Shown: positions 36,442-45,277, counted from the first letter of the stretch. The stretch is 64,000 nucleotides of DNA from Ardenticatenaceae bacterium (GCA_020634415.1 JACKBT010000001.1:62001-126000); one strand, 5' to 3'. Numbers and translations: made by a program. The notes: generated by a model from the letters alone, not told the origin.

Positions 36442-36710
36442 TGAAAACGGTTATGATTTTGTGTACGGCCGTTCTCCTTACCCTCACCCTCGCCGTCAAC
36501 CTATCCGCCCAGGGGTCTGGCTACCAATTATGGAAAGAGGCCATCCACACTGGCGGACAGACCGCCACTGGTGGCAGCTATCAGGTACAAGGCACAGTGG
36601 GACAAGCCAACATAGATGTGCTGCAAGGAGACAGCTATCAACTAACAAGCGGCTTCTGGCATCCCAGAGAGAACGCCACCGACCTTTATCTCCCCTTCAT
36701 CCACCGCTAA
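36441..36710 (+). CDS. Small secreted protein with YLPFIHR tail
   Basis: 89 aa: signal peptide to about residue 24 (AVNLSAQ), then GSYQVQGTVGQANIDVLQGDSYQLTSGFWHP, a short beta domain widespread in secreted proteins, and the tail LYLPFIHR. It is translationally coupled to the fibre-like gene (TGATG overlap), so both may act together at the surface. It is the smallest carrier of the YLPxxxR tail in this window. Confidence 0.7.
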   Translation: MKTVMILCTAVLLTLTLAVNLSAQGSGYQLWKEAIHTGGQTATGGSYQVQGTVGQANIDVLQGDSYQLTSGFWHPRENATDLYLPFIHR

Positions 36711-36719
36711 CCACACCAA

Positions 36720-36753
36720 TGCCTGGCACTAACTTTTTTAGTGCCAGGCATTT
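36720..36753 (+). terminator. Intrinsic terminator
   Basis: Stem TGCCTGGCACTA / TAGTGCCAGGCA with a short loop and a TTT tail, 10 bp after the stop of the small secreted protein. Confidence 0.8.
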
Positions 36754-36786
36754 CTCACACATTCCATACCCACAGCATCGCAGCCC

Positions 36787-37086
36787 TTACATATCCGAAA
36801 CCGCCAGAATTTCATACCGCTTCACCGCCATTGGCCCCGCCAACACCCCCGCCAACTGGCCGCCAAATTCTGTAGTGTGCGGCTGTTGCAGATGGGCTTG
36901 CAGCGCATCGGCCGTTTCCCACTCCTCAAACAGAAAAAACGTATTCGGCTCAGCCAAACTCTCATAAAACTGGTAGCTGATGCAGCCCGCCTCCGCCTCC
37001 GACAACTTCGACATCGCCACACAAGCCGCCACCGCCGCCTCACGTGCCTCTGGTTTCACCTGCGCCTTACCTACAACCACGATCAT
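36787..37086 (-). CDS. Antibiotic biosynthesis monooxygenase (ABM) domain protein
   Basis: 99 aa. Single ABM ferredoxin-like domain: MIVVVGKAQVKPEAREAAV, then FLFEEWETADALQAHLQQPHT and a terminal beta strand. Family roles range from quinol oxygenation to haem cleavage (IsdG type); substrate unknown. ATG 37086 has GGAG 7 nt upstream and is chosen over 37104. A MITE-like element lies just upstream. Confidence 0.88.
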   Translation of the reverse strand: MIVVVGKAQVKPEAREAAVAACVAMSKLSEAEAGCISYQFYESLAEPNTFFLFEEWETADALQAHLQQPHTTEFGGQLAGVLAGPMAVKRYEILAVSDM

Positions 37087-37118
37087 CACATCACTCCTTT
37101 TCAACTAATATTCGTCCG

Positions 37119-37214
37119 GTAATCGTTCAGTCCTTCGAATAAAAAATCCTCCCAGAGGCTTCTTTTACGCGGTTATCTCGAGGGAAAACCTCCGGGAGGG
37201 TGAACAACAATTAT
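37119..37214. mobile_element. MITE-like palindromic element, copy B
   Basis: Inverse-orientation relative of the element at 4310-4403. Both share AAAAATCCTCCC, GAGGCTTCTTTT, CTCGAGGGAAAACCTCC and GGGAGGGTGAACA in the same order; the middle differs. Its right end has decayed and no target duplication can be seen. Confidence 0.75.
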
Positions 37215-37220
37215 AGATCA

Positions 37221-37271
37221 GAGACTTGAGATTGAAGATTGAGGAGCCTCTAATCTCAAATCTCCAATCCC
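37221..37271. repeat. Heptamer repeat fold-back (GAGATTG)
   Basis: GAGACTT, GAGATTG, AAGATTG, AGG then CCTC, TAATCTC, AAATCTC, CAATCC: two 7-bp-register arms inverse to each other. Confidence 0.8.
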
Positions 37272-37362
37272 CCCAAGTCCAAACCCGTTAGGACTTACAC
37301 TGTTGCTCTAACCCTTAATGCTATAGGGCGCATGAAAAATACACCACTAAACCCATACACGC

Positions 37363-38466
37363 CTAAACCCCGCCTTGCAGCCGCTCCCCCTGCCTCACCC
37401 GCTTCAACACCGACCGATCCGACACCCAGGGCGCATAAGGCGCCATCGTCAACTCCGCCAGCGCCAGCAGCACCGCATCATAATTCACCCGCCAGCCTAC
37501 AAAATCCCGCCACGCCTGCTCCCGATCCGCAATCAGCGGCACACCCTCCGCTTGCAGCCGGTCACACACCGCCTCAAACTCATCCCGGCTAATACTAATC
37601 GGATCGCCCGGTTGGGGATTTGCCTCATACTCAATGCCAAAAAAGTTGGCAATGTGGCGCAAAGCCAGAAAGCCCGTGCGAATGCAAAAGGCAGCACGTG
37701 GCTCCCAGGGCACATCCACCACCGATAACACCATCGCCGCCGCATCCAGGGCCGAACCAGCGGCCGTTATCCACGACCGATCCGACTTCTGCGAGCGAAA
37801 AAAGGCCAGCGAAGCCAGCGACGTATGGCTCTCCTCCAACTCGGCAAACCACGTTTGCCAATTCAGCCACACCTCACGCAGCTGCCCCAACTCGCCAATG
37901 CGGTGGGCACGAGCGATCATAAAATAGGCCGTTGGCGGCGAATCGGCCCAGGCTTCCCACAACGCCACCTGCGCCTCGCGCCGCGAAAAACCCGCATAAA
38001 TCGTGGGCAGATAGGCAATCAACAAAGCCACCATCACCAGCCCAATCATCGCCTCCGAAAACTCCAGCAGCTTATGCGGAATTGTCTCCACCGAGGCGTA
38101 CCCCAGTGTCAGCAAAGAGGAGCCGCTCAACTTAAAAATCTCCTCAAACGGCCGTATCTCCACCGCCCAAAAAAGAAACATATACCCCACCAAAATCAAC
38201 GAAAGCAGCGCGATAGGCATGATGACCAAGGCCACCGGGGCATACATCGCCATCAGTTGGTCGCGTTCAGCGTAGGTGGCGTGGCGTGAGCGGAAGCGGA
38301 AAACCGCACCCACCGAGCGAAACACAATGCGCGTCAGCCACACATTCACGCCACGCGGCAAAACAAAGGTCTTAATGGCCGAAATCACCGTGCCAACGAC
38401 GATGAACAGGCCGATAAGAGCCGCCACCACTCGCAATACCCACAGGGCCATGTCTGCGCTGCTCAT
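37363..38466 (-). CDS. Ion-channel-like membrane protein
   Basis: 367 aa. Helices at about 9-31, 76-102 and 136-158. A re-entrant pore-like segment FKLSGSSLLTLGYASVE (112-128) lies before the last helix, resembling a two-TM cation channel, but TLGYA replaces the potassium filter TVGYG. The cytoplasmic C-terminus (160-367) is soluble and helical with no known ligand domain. Its ATG overlaps the stop of the ATPase gene as ATGA, so the two are translated together. Ion selectivity cannot be set. The C-terminal cytosolic part may bind a ligand or the partner ATPase. Confidence 0.7.
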   Translation of the reverse strand: MSSADMALWVLRVVAALIGLFIVVGTVISAIKTFVLPRGVNVWLTRIVFRSVGAVFRFRSRHATYAERDQLMAMYAPVALVIMPIALLSLILVGYMFLFWAVEIRPFEEIFKLSGSSLLTLGYASVETIPHKLLEFSEAMIGLVMVALLIAYLPTIYAGFSRREAQVALWEAWADSPPTAYFMIARAHRIGELGQLREVWLNWQTWFAELEESHTSLASLAFFRSQKSDRSWITAAGSALDAAAMVLSVVDVPWEPRAAFCIRTGFLALRHIANFFGIEYEANPQPGDPISISRDEFEAVCDRLQAEGVPLIADREQAWRDFVGWRVNYDAVLLALAELTMAPYAPWVSDRSVLKRVRQGERLQGGV

Positions 38467-39791
38467 ACCTTCTCCTGGCTGGCAACGGCCGTTCGCAGCA
38501 AATACCCCTCACCCCACGCCGACAGCAAATAACGCGGCCGTTTGGGGTCAGCCTCAATCTTCTCCCGCAGCCGACTCACCCCCTTCTCCACCACCGAATT
38601 CGTCTTGCCCTCGCCCCAGATGTTAGTCAGCAACTCCTCAATCGTACAAACCTCGTTGGCACGCTCCATAAAATAGGCCAGCAGCCGATTCTCCAACGGC
38701 GTCAGCCGCACCTCGCGCCCTTCCATAACAGCCACCTTCTGTTGTGGCCGATGGCTGATGCTGGCGTTTGCACTTTCCAGGGCTGGCTCATCGGCCGTTT
38801 CTCGCCTCAGCCAATACCGAAACGCATCGGCAAAGAGGTCTGTGTCCACCACCAGCCCCAACCGCCGCAGGTGGGTCAGCAAGATAGGGTCAGTCGGCAC
38901 ACGGCCGTTGGCCAACACCACCAACATCGCCCGCTCCGCCGCCGTGCGCCGCGCCAACAACTGCTGGCACAGCCAGCGCACCTGCCCATCCACCCGCACC
39001 TCCGCCACCACCGTCTCCAACAGCGGCACACCCCGCTGCCCCGCCTGCCTGGCCGCCAGCAAATAACCACCCGCCACCTTCAGCAAATCAGGATGAGTGC
39101 CTGCCTCTTGCTGCCAAAAAGCCATCTCATCGGCCGTAAAAGCCACGTCTTCAGCCACCGCCACTGCTTGACATAAATCATCAGCTTCTTTGGCCGTTAA
39201 CAAACCCAGGTGCAAGTTATGGAAGAGATTGGCAAGCGGGGAAACGGCCGTTTCCCCCACCCGCCCCGTCAGCACCGCCAACGGCTCACTGCTGCCTATT
39301 ACAAACGCCAGCCCCTCCCCATAGCGCGTCGCCAGCGAGCGCAGCCAGTCCAAATCCCGCTGCCCAATCCCCCCGTTCGCACCCACCAGCAAGTCAAAAT
39401 CATCCACAAAAAAGACAATGCGCGATTCATTTTCGGCCATAAATTCGCCAATTGCTTCATCGAGAGCATCAAAATTAGCGCGGGCATCATCATGAGCAAC
39501 GGCCGTTTGCCCCACCGCCGCCTGCCACCCCCACCACATCGCCTGCCAAAAAACGGCCGAATCATGCTCCGGCAGCTCCACCAGCCGCAGCCATATCCCA
39601 ATGCCCTCCCACTGCTCATACAGCCGAAACAAAAACGAACTCTTGCCAATACGCGGCTCGCCCACCACATTACAGTTTTGCGGCGTTCGCCGCCCCAGCT
39701 TATCCCTCACCCAGGCCAACTCGTCGGAACGGCCGAAAAAACCAGCCTCATCCCACACCGGATTACGGCTTAGAAGTGTATCGTTCATCAC
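38463..39791 (-). CDS. STAND-like ATPase with C-terminal OmpR/PhoB winged helix
   Basis: 442 aa. The P-loop GEPRIGKSS (44-52) follows FFGRSDELAWVRD, the start of an AAA/STAND ATPase. Walker B is RIVFFVDDFDLLV (about 120-132). The C-terminal 100 residues (LTPLENRLLAYFMERANEVCTI, then VEKGVSRLREKIEADPKRP) form a DNA-binding Trans_reg_C domain. It is therefore a single-protein ATPase switch and transcription regulator. ATP-driven control of the linked channel gene is an inference. The TGS-ACT ATPase gene lies 61 bp upstream on the same strand, across an octamer repeat. Confidence 0.82.
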   Translation of the reverse strand: MMNDTLLSRNPVWDEAGFFGRSDELAWVRDKLGRRTPQNCNVVGEPRIGKSSFLFRLYEQWEGIGIWLRLVELPEHDSAVFWQAMWWGWQAAVGQTAVAHDDARANFDALDEAIGEFMAENESRIVFFVDDFDLLVGANGGIGQRDLDWLRSLATRYGEGLAFVIGSSEPLAVLTGRVGETAVSPLANLFHNLHLGLLTAKEADDLCQAVAVAEDVAFTADEMAFWQQEAGTHPDLLKVAGGYLLAARQAGQRGVPLLETVVAEVRVDGQVRWLCQQLLARRTAAERAMLVVLANGRVPTDPILLTHLRRLGLVVDTDLFADAFRYWLRRETADEPALESANASISHRPQQKVAVMEGREVRLTPLENRLLAYFMERANEVCTIEELLTNIWGEGKTNSVVEKGVSRLREKIEADPKRPRYLLSAWGEGYLLRTAVASQEKV

Positions 39792-39803
39792 CCAGGCACC
39801 TTT

Positions 39804-39856
39804 GTAATCAGGTAATTGAGTAATTAAATTACCCAGTTACCCAATTACTCAATTAT
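39804..39856. repeat. Octamer repeat fold-back (GTAATT/AATTAC)
   Basis: GTAATCAG, GTAATTGA, GTAATT at 8-bp spacing, then TTACCCAG, TTACCCAA, TTACTCAA as the inverse. It fills the gap between the two ATPase genes. Confidence 0.85.
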
Positions 39857-41556
39857 TCCTCCCGCACCACCCCTTCCACCGTCACATTCGCCCGCAGCCA
39901 GCGGGCAAAAAGCGGCACCTTCAGCGCATACCGCTTGCCCAGCACCAGCAGCGTATCCATCTTCACCAAATCCTGCGCCAACCGCCACACCTCCGACTCC
40001 GCCAGATAGGGGGCAAGGGTGCGGGCAATTTTGTTAAGCGGCTGCCACGTTTTGTTAGATTGGGCAACGGCCGTTACCACCACCTTGTACCGCTGCTGCA
40101 TCTCCCGCGTCAGCCCCACACTGCTGCCCCACAAATGGCTAAAAAACTGCTCCCCCTGCCCCGGCAGCCACTCCGTCAGCAGCGTCGTTAAATCGGTTGG
40201 CATGATGTGCGAACGGCCGTGCCGCTCCGCCCGCGCCACCAACTCCCCACACACCCACTGCAAATAATAAGGATGCCCCGCCGTCAGCGACAGCAGCGAC
40301 TCCACCACCGCCGCCTCATACTGCACACGAGCCACCGACTGCTCAATCAACTGCCGCGCCGCCGCCTCATCCAAACAGCCAATCTGCTGATACACAGCCA
40401 CCTCCAACATAAACGAAGCCGCTGGCTGCTTGAGCAGCACATCCAACACCCCGCCCCCGCTAAAAATCACCGTCAGGCCGCGCCCATGCTGGATGAGGCT
40501 GCGGAAATAGCGGTTAATATCGGCCACCGTCACACCATCCTCCTCCAGCTCCGCCAGCAGTTGAAACTCATCCAAAATCAGCACCAGGTGCCGGTCTTGC
40601 AAACGGGCTTCGTTCTCCAAAAAGCTGCGGAAAAAGCCCAGCGGATCGCGCTTCATGCGCGTCACCGTGGGCGGCTTTTCATCAATGGCCTCAGCGATGG
40701 ATTTGTAAATATCGTGCAAAAAGCGGCTGGTAGAACGGCCGCTTAACCGCTGCATATCCACAAAAACCGGCAAATAATCACCCCGCCCCAACACATTTTG
40801 CTGAAACTGCATCAGCAGCGAAGTCTTGCCCACCCGCCGCGCCCCCCACAGCAGCACCGCCTCACCCGGCCGCACACCACGCAAATTGTTAACCAGTTCG
40901 CGCAGTTCGGCGCGGCGGCCAAAAAAGCCCTCACCACTCACGGGGCGCAGGGTGTGGGGATTGGAGATGGCCGCCGGAGAGAACGGCCGTTGCGCCACCC
41001 CCACCGTCACCCACTGCACCCCCTCCACCTGGCGCAGCTTGGCCAGCAAAACCTCCGGCACAGCAGCCAACCCCACCTCCACCCGCGTCAATTCGCCGCT
41101 CACCTGTTCCGCCTGGAAACGGCTCATGTTTTGGCCGCTTTGCGCCACCAAGAGCGTAATTTCAGTTAAAAGGGTGGGCCGGGTAAGAGCCGTGAGTTCG
41201 AGAGTATGGGCAGAGATAGGAACGGCCGTTGTTTCATCTTCTGCCTCAGCCTGCTCCTTCAGCCAATGGCGGATGGCACTGCGGGCGCGGCGCGTCTGCA
41301 CCACATCCAGCCAATCGGGCGATGGCCCCACCCCCACCTGGCTGGTAAGAATCTTAACCACATCCCCATCTTGCAAAGGGGAGGAGAGAGGTGTGGAACG
41401 GCCGTTCACCAGCACCCCCGTACATTCATGCCCCAACTCCAAATGCACCGCATAGGCAAAATCAATCGCCGTCGCCCCCACCGGCAGCAGCAGTTCATCC
41501 CCCTGCGGCGTAAAAACCCGCATCGTATCGGCGGCTGTTTGCTGAGGTGAAGTCAT
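39853..41556 (-). CDS. TGS-ACT (RelA C-terminal half) fused to an AAA/STAND ATPase
   Basis: About 567 aa. Residues 12-75 are a RelA/SpoT-type TGS domain (VFTPQGDELLLPVGATAIDF, AYAVHLELGHECTG, then VLVNGR and LQDGDVVKILTS), followed by the helical link DWLDVVQTRRARSAIRHWLKEQ. Residues about 110-190 resemble the RelA ACT domain. From about 215 an AAA/STAND ATPase begins (GEGFFGRRAELREL), P-loop GARRVGKTS near 240-248 and Walker B LVLILDEFQLLAELEED. The HD and synthetase domains of RelA are absent. ATG 41565 or 41556 may start. Role unknown; a stress-responsive ATPase is inferred. Confidence 0.8.
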   Translation of the reverse strand: MTSPQQTAADTMRVFTPQGDELLLPVGATAIDFAYAVHLELGHECTGVLVNGRSTPLSSPLQDGDVVKILTSQVGVGPSPDWLDVVQTRRARSAIRHWLKEQAEAEDETTAVPISAHTLELTALTRPTLLTEITLLVAQSGQNMSRFQAEQVSGELTRVEVGLAAVPEVLLAKLRQVEGVQWVTVGVAQRPFSPAAISNPHTLRPVSGEGFFGRRAELRELVNNLRGVRPGEAVLLWGARRVGKTSLLMQFQQNVLGRGDYLPVFVDMQRLSGRSTSRFLHDIYKSIAEAIDEKPPTVTRMKRDPLGFFRSFLENEARLQDRHLVLILDEFQLLAELEEDGVTVADINRYFRSLIQHGRGLTVIFSGGGVLDVLLKQPAASFMLEVAVYQQIGCLDEAAARQLIEQSVARVQYEAAVVESLLSLTAGHPYYLQWVCGELVARAERHGRSHIMPTDLTTLLTEWLPGQGEQFFSHLWGSSVGLTREMQQRYKVVVTAVAQSNKTWQPLNKIARTLAPYLAESEVWRLAQDLVKMDTLLVLGKRYALKVPLFARWLRANVTVEGVVREE

Positions 41557-41662
41557 GCCCACCATTATGGGTACTTCTTGTCGGATTGTCTACAAATTGA
41601 CAACTGGCACAAACCAAAAGGGGCAGGCCACACTTACCGTGCCACCTGCCCCTTGCTGCATA

Positions 41663-42505
41663 CTACTTTTCCACAAGCTGCTCTTGGATAAATTGAAAAT
41701 TGGCAGCCAGGGCTTCCGCCGACGGCCGTTCCTGGCTAAAATCCTCAAACCCCACCCAACCCGTGTAGCCCACATGGCGCAGCGCGGCAAACAACGCCTG
41801 CCACTCCACCACGCCATCAGCCAACGGTGCCCAGGTACATTGCCATACACCACCGCCAGACGGCCGTTGCCAGGCGGCATTCTTCAAATGCACATGCGCC
41901 ACATACGGCCCCAACAGTTCCAGCCCCATCTGGTACGCCTCAAAACCCTCATACACCATATTACCCGCATCATGAATCACCCCCACATACGCCGGGTCAA
42001 AGGCCGACACCAGACGGTAAGCCAGCCCCGCACTAGGCGCAATCGTGCGATGGTGAATCTCAATCAACGCCTTCACACCATACTGCTTGGCTAATACCTG
42101 CGCCTCCCCTAAGAAAGCCTGCGCTTTGGCAAACGCCTCAGCATAGGTTCCCTCATTCGGCCACGCGCCCGTACTGACGCGAATTTGGGGTGCGCCACAG
42201 ATGCGGGCAAAAGACATCGCCTGCTCCACCGCCGCCACATCACCCACATCAATATACGTGCCCAAACCGGGAATCGCCAGGCCATGCGCCTGGGCAATGT
42301 CGCGGGCGCGTTCAGCATCGGCCGTTGTGGGGGCAAAGGTACACAAATTATTGCCCCAAAACGACGGGGCTTCACGGCGCACCGCCTCCGGTATCGTTTT
42401 AATGCGCCACTCAACCCCAGCGTAACCGGCCATTCGCAAAGCCCCGGCCGCTGCCTCTGGGGTCATATCCGGCAGCATCACCGTAAACACACACATCTTC
42501 CACAT
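41663..42505 (-). CDS. Sugar phosphate isomerase/epimerase (xylose isomerase-like TIM barrel)
   Basis: 280 aa AP_endonuc_2-type TIM barrel. GYAGVEWRIK, IPGLGTYIDVGD, IEIHHRTIAPS, VIHDAGNMVYEG and HVHLKNA carry the metal-binding Glu, His and Asp. Members interconvert keto-sugars or modify inositols. AGGAG precedes ATG 42505. It lies 43 bp downstream of the Gfo/Idh/MocA dehydrogenase, so an inositol- or sugar-catabolic pair is likely. Confidence 0.9.
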   Translation of the reverse strand: MWKMCVFTVMLPDMTPEAAAGALRMAGYAGVEWRIKTIPEAVRREAPSFWGNNLCTFAPTTADAERARDIAQAHGLAIPGLGTYIDVGDVAAVEQAMSFARICGAPQIRVSTGAWPNEGTYAEAFAKAQAFLGEAQVLAKQYGVKALIEIHHRTIAPSAGLAYRLVSAFDPAYVGVIHDAGNMVYEGFEAYQMGLELLGPYVAHVHLKNAAWQRPSGGGVWQCTWAPLADGVVEWQALFAALRHVGYTGWVGFEDFSQERPSAEALAANFQFIQEQLVEK

Positions 42506-42523
42506 CGTTAACTCCTATTTTCG

Positions 42524-42562
42524 CCGTAATCGCTAATCGCTAATCGGATTACCGATTACTGA
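42524..42562. repeat. Heptamer repeat fold-back (TAATCGC)
   Basis: TAATCGC, TAATCGC, TAATCGG, ATTACCG, ATTACTG in exact 7-bp register; the last two are inverse to the first. Lies between the two sugar genes. Confidence 0.85.
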
Positions 42563-43583
42563 TCTCTCGACTTTTGGCTAACACCAACATCAAACGGCGG
42601 ACGCTTTCGGGGGTGATGGCTAACGGCCGTTCCCCCCGCAGCGCCCCATACAACTCCCGATACAACAGCACCATGCCATCCGTCTGCGTCTGACTCAAAT
42701 CACACACTTCCTCAATCCAGGGCAACAGTTCCCGGTTATAACTGCGATCTGGTGTCGGTTCCCGATCCAACTGCAGCGGCGGCACAGCCTGCGGATCAAA
42801 ATATTTCCAGCGCAGTTCGCGGCGCGTCCCCGTCAGACTGCCCTGCGTTGCCATCACCAGCCAGGTGTTTTGCCCATAGGCATTGGCATGGGTCAATTCC
42901 ATGTCAATGAGCGGGCCATTTTGAGGGCGCAAAATCAGTTTAGCGTGGCTCTCAGCATCACCAGCATACAGGGGTGTGCGCACCATGTGGCAAAACAGCT
43001 CCAGATCATCATCCGCCACCAATTGCAGCATCATATCCAGCCAATGCACCCCATGATTGTTCAAAATCCCCCCGCCATACTCGGTCAACGTTTGCCAATC
43101 CCAGCGACGGCCAAATTGATGCACCGCCACCCGAATCTGCACCACCTCGCCCAACTTGCCCGAAGCCAACACCTCTTGCACTTTGCGGAAATCTGGCTGA
43201 TAGCGGTAATTTTGATTGACGGTTAAGAGGCGATCGGCCGTTTTGGCCGCCGCCATCATCCGATCCACATCCGCTATCGTCAGGGCCATCGGCTTCTCAA
43301 CCATCACATGCTTGCCTGCCTGCAAGGCCGCCACCGTCTGGTCGGCATGAACATGGCTGGGTGTAGCTATCACCAGCAAATCCACCTCATCATTAGCGAG
43401 CAAAGCGGCAAACTCGGTGGTGGTCTGGCAGCCAAAGCGATCTTGTGCTTCCTGGCGGCGTTCGGGGCGGGGGTCGGCAACGGCCGTTATCCGGTACATC
43501 TCCGGCAAATCCGCCAACGCCCTGGCGTGCATATCCCACCCGCTGCGCCCCAAGCCAGCAATCCCTACCTTAATCACATCCAT
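42549..43583 (-). CDS. Gfo/Idh/MocA family NAD(P)-dependent oxidoreductase
   Basis: 344 aa. Rossmann start VIKVGIAGLGRSGW, the catalytic-loop lysine in VMVEKPMALT (EKP motif, about residue 97) and the C-terminal substrate domain. Family members oxidise inositols, glucose derivatives or amino-sugars. The ATG at 43583 (or 43586) has GAGG upstream. It is the first gene of the two-gene set with the isomerase. Substrate cannot be fixed from sequence. Confidence 0.92.
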   Translation of the reverse strand: MDVIKVGIAGLGRSGWDMHARALADLPEMYRITAVADPRPERRQEAQDRFGCQTTTEFAALLANDEVDLLVIATPSHVHADQTVAALQAGKHVMVEKPMALTIADVDRMMAAAKTADRLLTVNQNYRYQPDFRKVQEVLASGKLGEVVQIRVAVHQFGRRWDWQTLTEYGGGILNNHGVHWLDMMLQLVADDDLELFCHMVRTPLYAGDAESHAKLILRPQNGPLIDMELTHANAYGQNTWLVMATQGSLTGTRRELRWKYFDPQAVPPLQLDREPTPDRSYNRELLPWIEEVCDLSQTQTDGMVLLYRELYGALRGERPLAITPESVRRLMLVLAKSREISNR

Positions 43584-43632
43584 CATCTCATAACCTCACT
43601 TCAAAACAGCAAATAACCCACACCTGCGCACC

Positions 43633-43661
43633 GGCTACTTGCTACCTTTTACCTTACCTGC
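43633..43661. repeat. Heptamer repeat (GCTACTT/TTTACCT)
   Basis: GCTACTT, GCTACCT, TTTACCT, TACCTGC in 7-bp register in the divergent gap upstream of the Gfo/Idh/MocA gene. Confidence 0.75.
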
Positions 43662-43685
43662 ATCGTCCTTTCAGGCCTACAATTG

Positions 43686-43733
43686 TATAATGAGTTCACA
43701 TTCTCGGCCCGTCTTGCCAGCTACAAGACGGGC
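43686..43733 (+). promoter_or_regulatory. Candidate -10 and leader hairpin before the DUF11-like protein gene
   Basis: TATAAT at 43686-43691 with a weak -35. A leader hairpin GCCCGTCTTG / CAAGACGGGC (43707-43716 with 43724-43733) is followed by an A/T-rich run. The hairpin may slow or attenuate transcription. Confidence 0.4.
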
Positions 43734-43761
43734 TATAAAAACATAATGAGGTGTAACAACT

Positions 43762-45207
43762 ATGTTCAAAAATAGACAAAAACGCGCCAGTTTTCTCATC
43801 GTTGCCAGCTTCTTCCTGGCAAATCTACTCCTCCTGCTGCTTCTGCAAAGGCTGCAAGCCGAGCCAAATCAGCCCGCCAACCTGTCCGGCTCCCAAAAAT
43901 TAGTCAACCAGCCCACAGCCCATCCCGGCGACACCATACAATACAGCATCGTCATCAGCAACAGCAGCCCCGCCACCATCACCGCCACCCTCAACGATCC
44001 GCTGCCCGCAGGCTTAATGGTTGCCACCGGCTCGCTCACGGCCACCCAGGCCACTACGCTGACGGAAAACAGCCAAAACATTGCCTGGTCGGGCCTGGTG
44101 GCGGGGCATGAAGTGGTGACAGTTTCGTTTGCGGCGGTCATCTCATCGGGTTTGGCGGTGGGCGAGGCGGTGGTGAATACGGCCGTTCTCACCGGCACCG
44201 GCCAACCCATCAACCTCAGCGTCACCACCGAATTGGTCAGCTTCCAACTCTACCTGCCCTTCATCAGCCGCGCCTACACCACGCCCGTGCTACAGCCCAT
44301 CCAACTCACCTGTGCCTCTGATGATTGGACTGTCAATTGGAACAATACCGATACAGGCGTGATGTATGAACTGCAAGAAGCCCACAACGCCGCCTTTACC
44401 AATCCCACCACCTACAACACCGCCGCCACATCCCAGCCCATTGCCAACGCTCCCTCTACCGATAACTTCTACTACTACCGAGTACGCAGCACCAATGGCA
44501 CAACCCATAGTCCCTGGTCCAACAGCGTCAGCATCATCGGCAGCTATCTCGACAACTTCAGCGCTACGGATTCGGGCTGGTTTGTGGGGGAAAACAGTAA
44601 CGGCCGTTTCCGTTACGACAACAATGGCTACGAAATCGCCTCCAAAAAGGCAGGCTTCCTCCTCCCCTCCCTTGCCCCCGATGTCGAGCGCAATGGCTAC
44701 ATAGCCGCCACCGATGTCCGCTGGCGCACCGGTTCACCAGCCAATGGCATCTACGGCCTCGTCTTTGGGGCCAACGAAGATGTGACCAAGTATTATTTCC
44801 TGGCTGTATACGCCGAAACCCAAGAATATTGGCTCTTTTTCTTCGACTCCAGCCAACCCACAGCCGACAGATTACGGCCGATTTTCCCCAGCCGCCTCAC
44901 CAGTGCCGCCATCAACCCTGGTCACGCCAACAACCACTTGCAAGTTACACGCATTGGCAGCACCATCGAAGTTGCCATCAACGGCGTTGATCTGGGCAGT
45001 TGGAGCGACAATGCCCAAACAGGAGCCACCCGCGCCGGTCTGCTCATCACCGCCAACCCCAGTGGCCCCGAAAGCGCGGCCCTGTTTGACAACTTCAAGG
45101 TGAGCGCATGTGGCAGCACCTCATCCACTATCACCCCCGCCTTCCGTCACACAACGGCCGTTCCCCAACCCATCCCCACCGACACCCTGTTCCTTCCGGC
45201 CCCCTAA
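43762..45207 (+). CDS. Secreted DUF11/FN3/LamG-like surface protein
   Basis: 481 aa. Signal peptide 1-33. A DUF11-type repeat (about 45-155: HPGDTIQYSIVISNSSPATI) ends in LYLPFISR at about 168-175, the tail normally at the protein end. An FN3-like domain (about 185-265) and a concanavalin-like domain (about 270-460: DNFSATDSGWFVGENSNGRF) follow, and the end is TLFLPAP. The internal tail motif suggests fusion of two proteins or a spacer. Probably binds sugars at the surface. Terminator follows. Confidence 0.8.
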   Translation: MFKNRQKRASFLIVASFFLANLLLLLLLQRLQAEPNQPANLSGSQKLVNQPTAHPGDTIQYSIVISNSSPATITATLNDPLPAGLMVATGSLTATQATTLTENSQNIAWSGLVAGHEVVTVSFAAVISSGLAVGEAVVNTAVLTGTGQPINLSVTTELVSFQLYLPFISRAYTTPVLQPIQLTCASDDWTVNWNNTDTGVMYELQEAHNAAFTNPTTYNTAATSQPIANAPSTDNFYYYRVRSTNGTTHSPWSNSVSIIGSYLDNFSATDSGWFVGENSNGRFRYDNNGYEIASKKAGFLLPSLAPDVERNGYIAATDVRWRTGSPANGIYGLVFGANEDVTKYYFLAVYAETQEYWLFFFDSSQPTADRLRPIFPSRLTSAAINPGHANNHLQVTRIGSTIEVAINGVDLGSWSDNAQTGATRAGLLITANPSGPESAALFDNFKVSACGSTSSTITPAFRHTTAVPQPIPTDTLFLPAP

Positions 45208-45233
45208 CTCAACTTCAACCCCCATCTCACCAG

Positions 45234-45277
45234 AGCGGTGCTGCCCTCCATTTAGCGGGCAGCACCGCTTTTTTTTG
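45234..45277 (+). terminator. Intrinsic terminator
   Basis: Stem AGCGGTGCTGCCC / GGGCAGCACCGCT followed by eight T residues. Confidence 0.9.
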
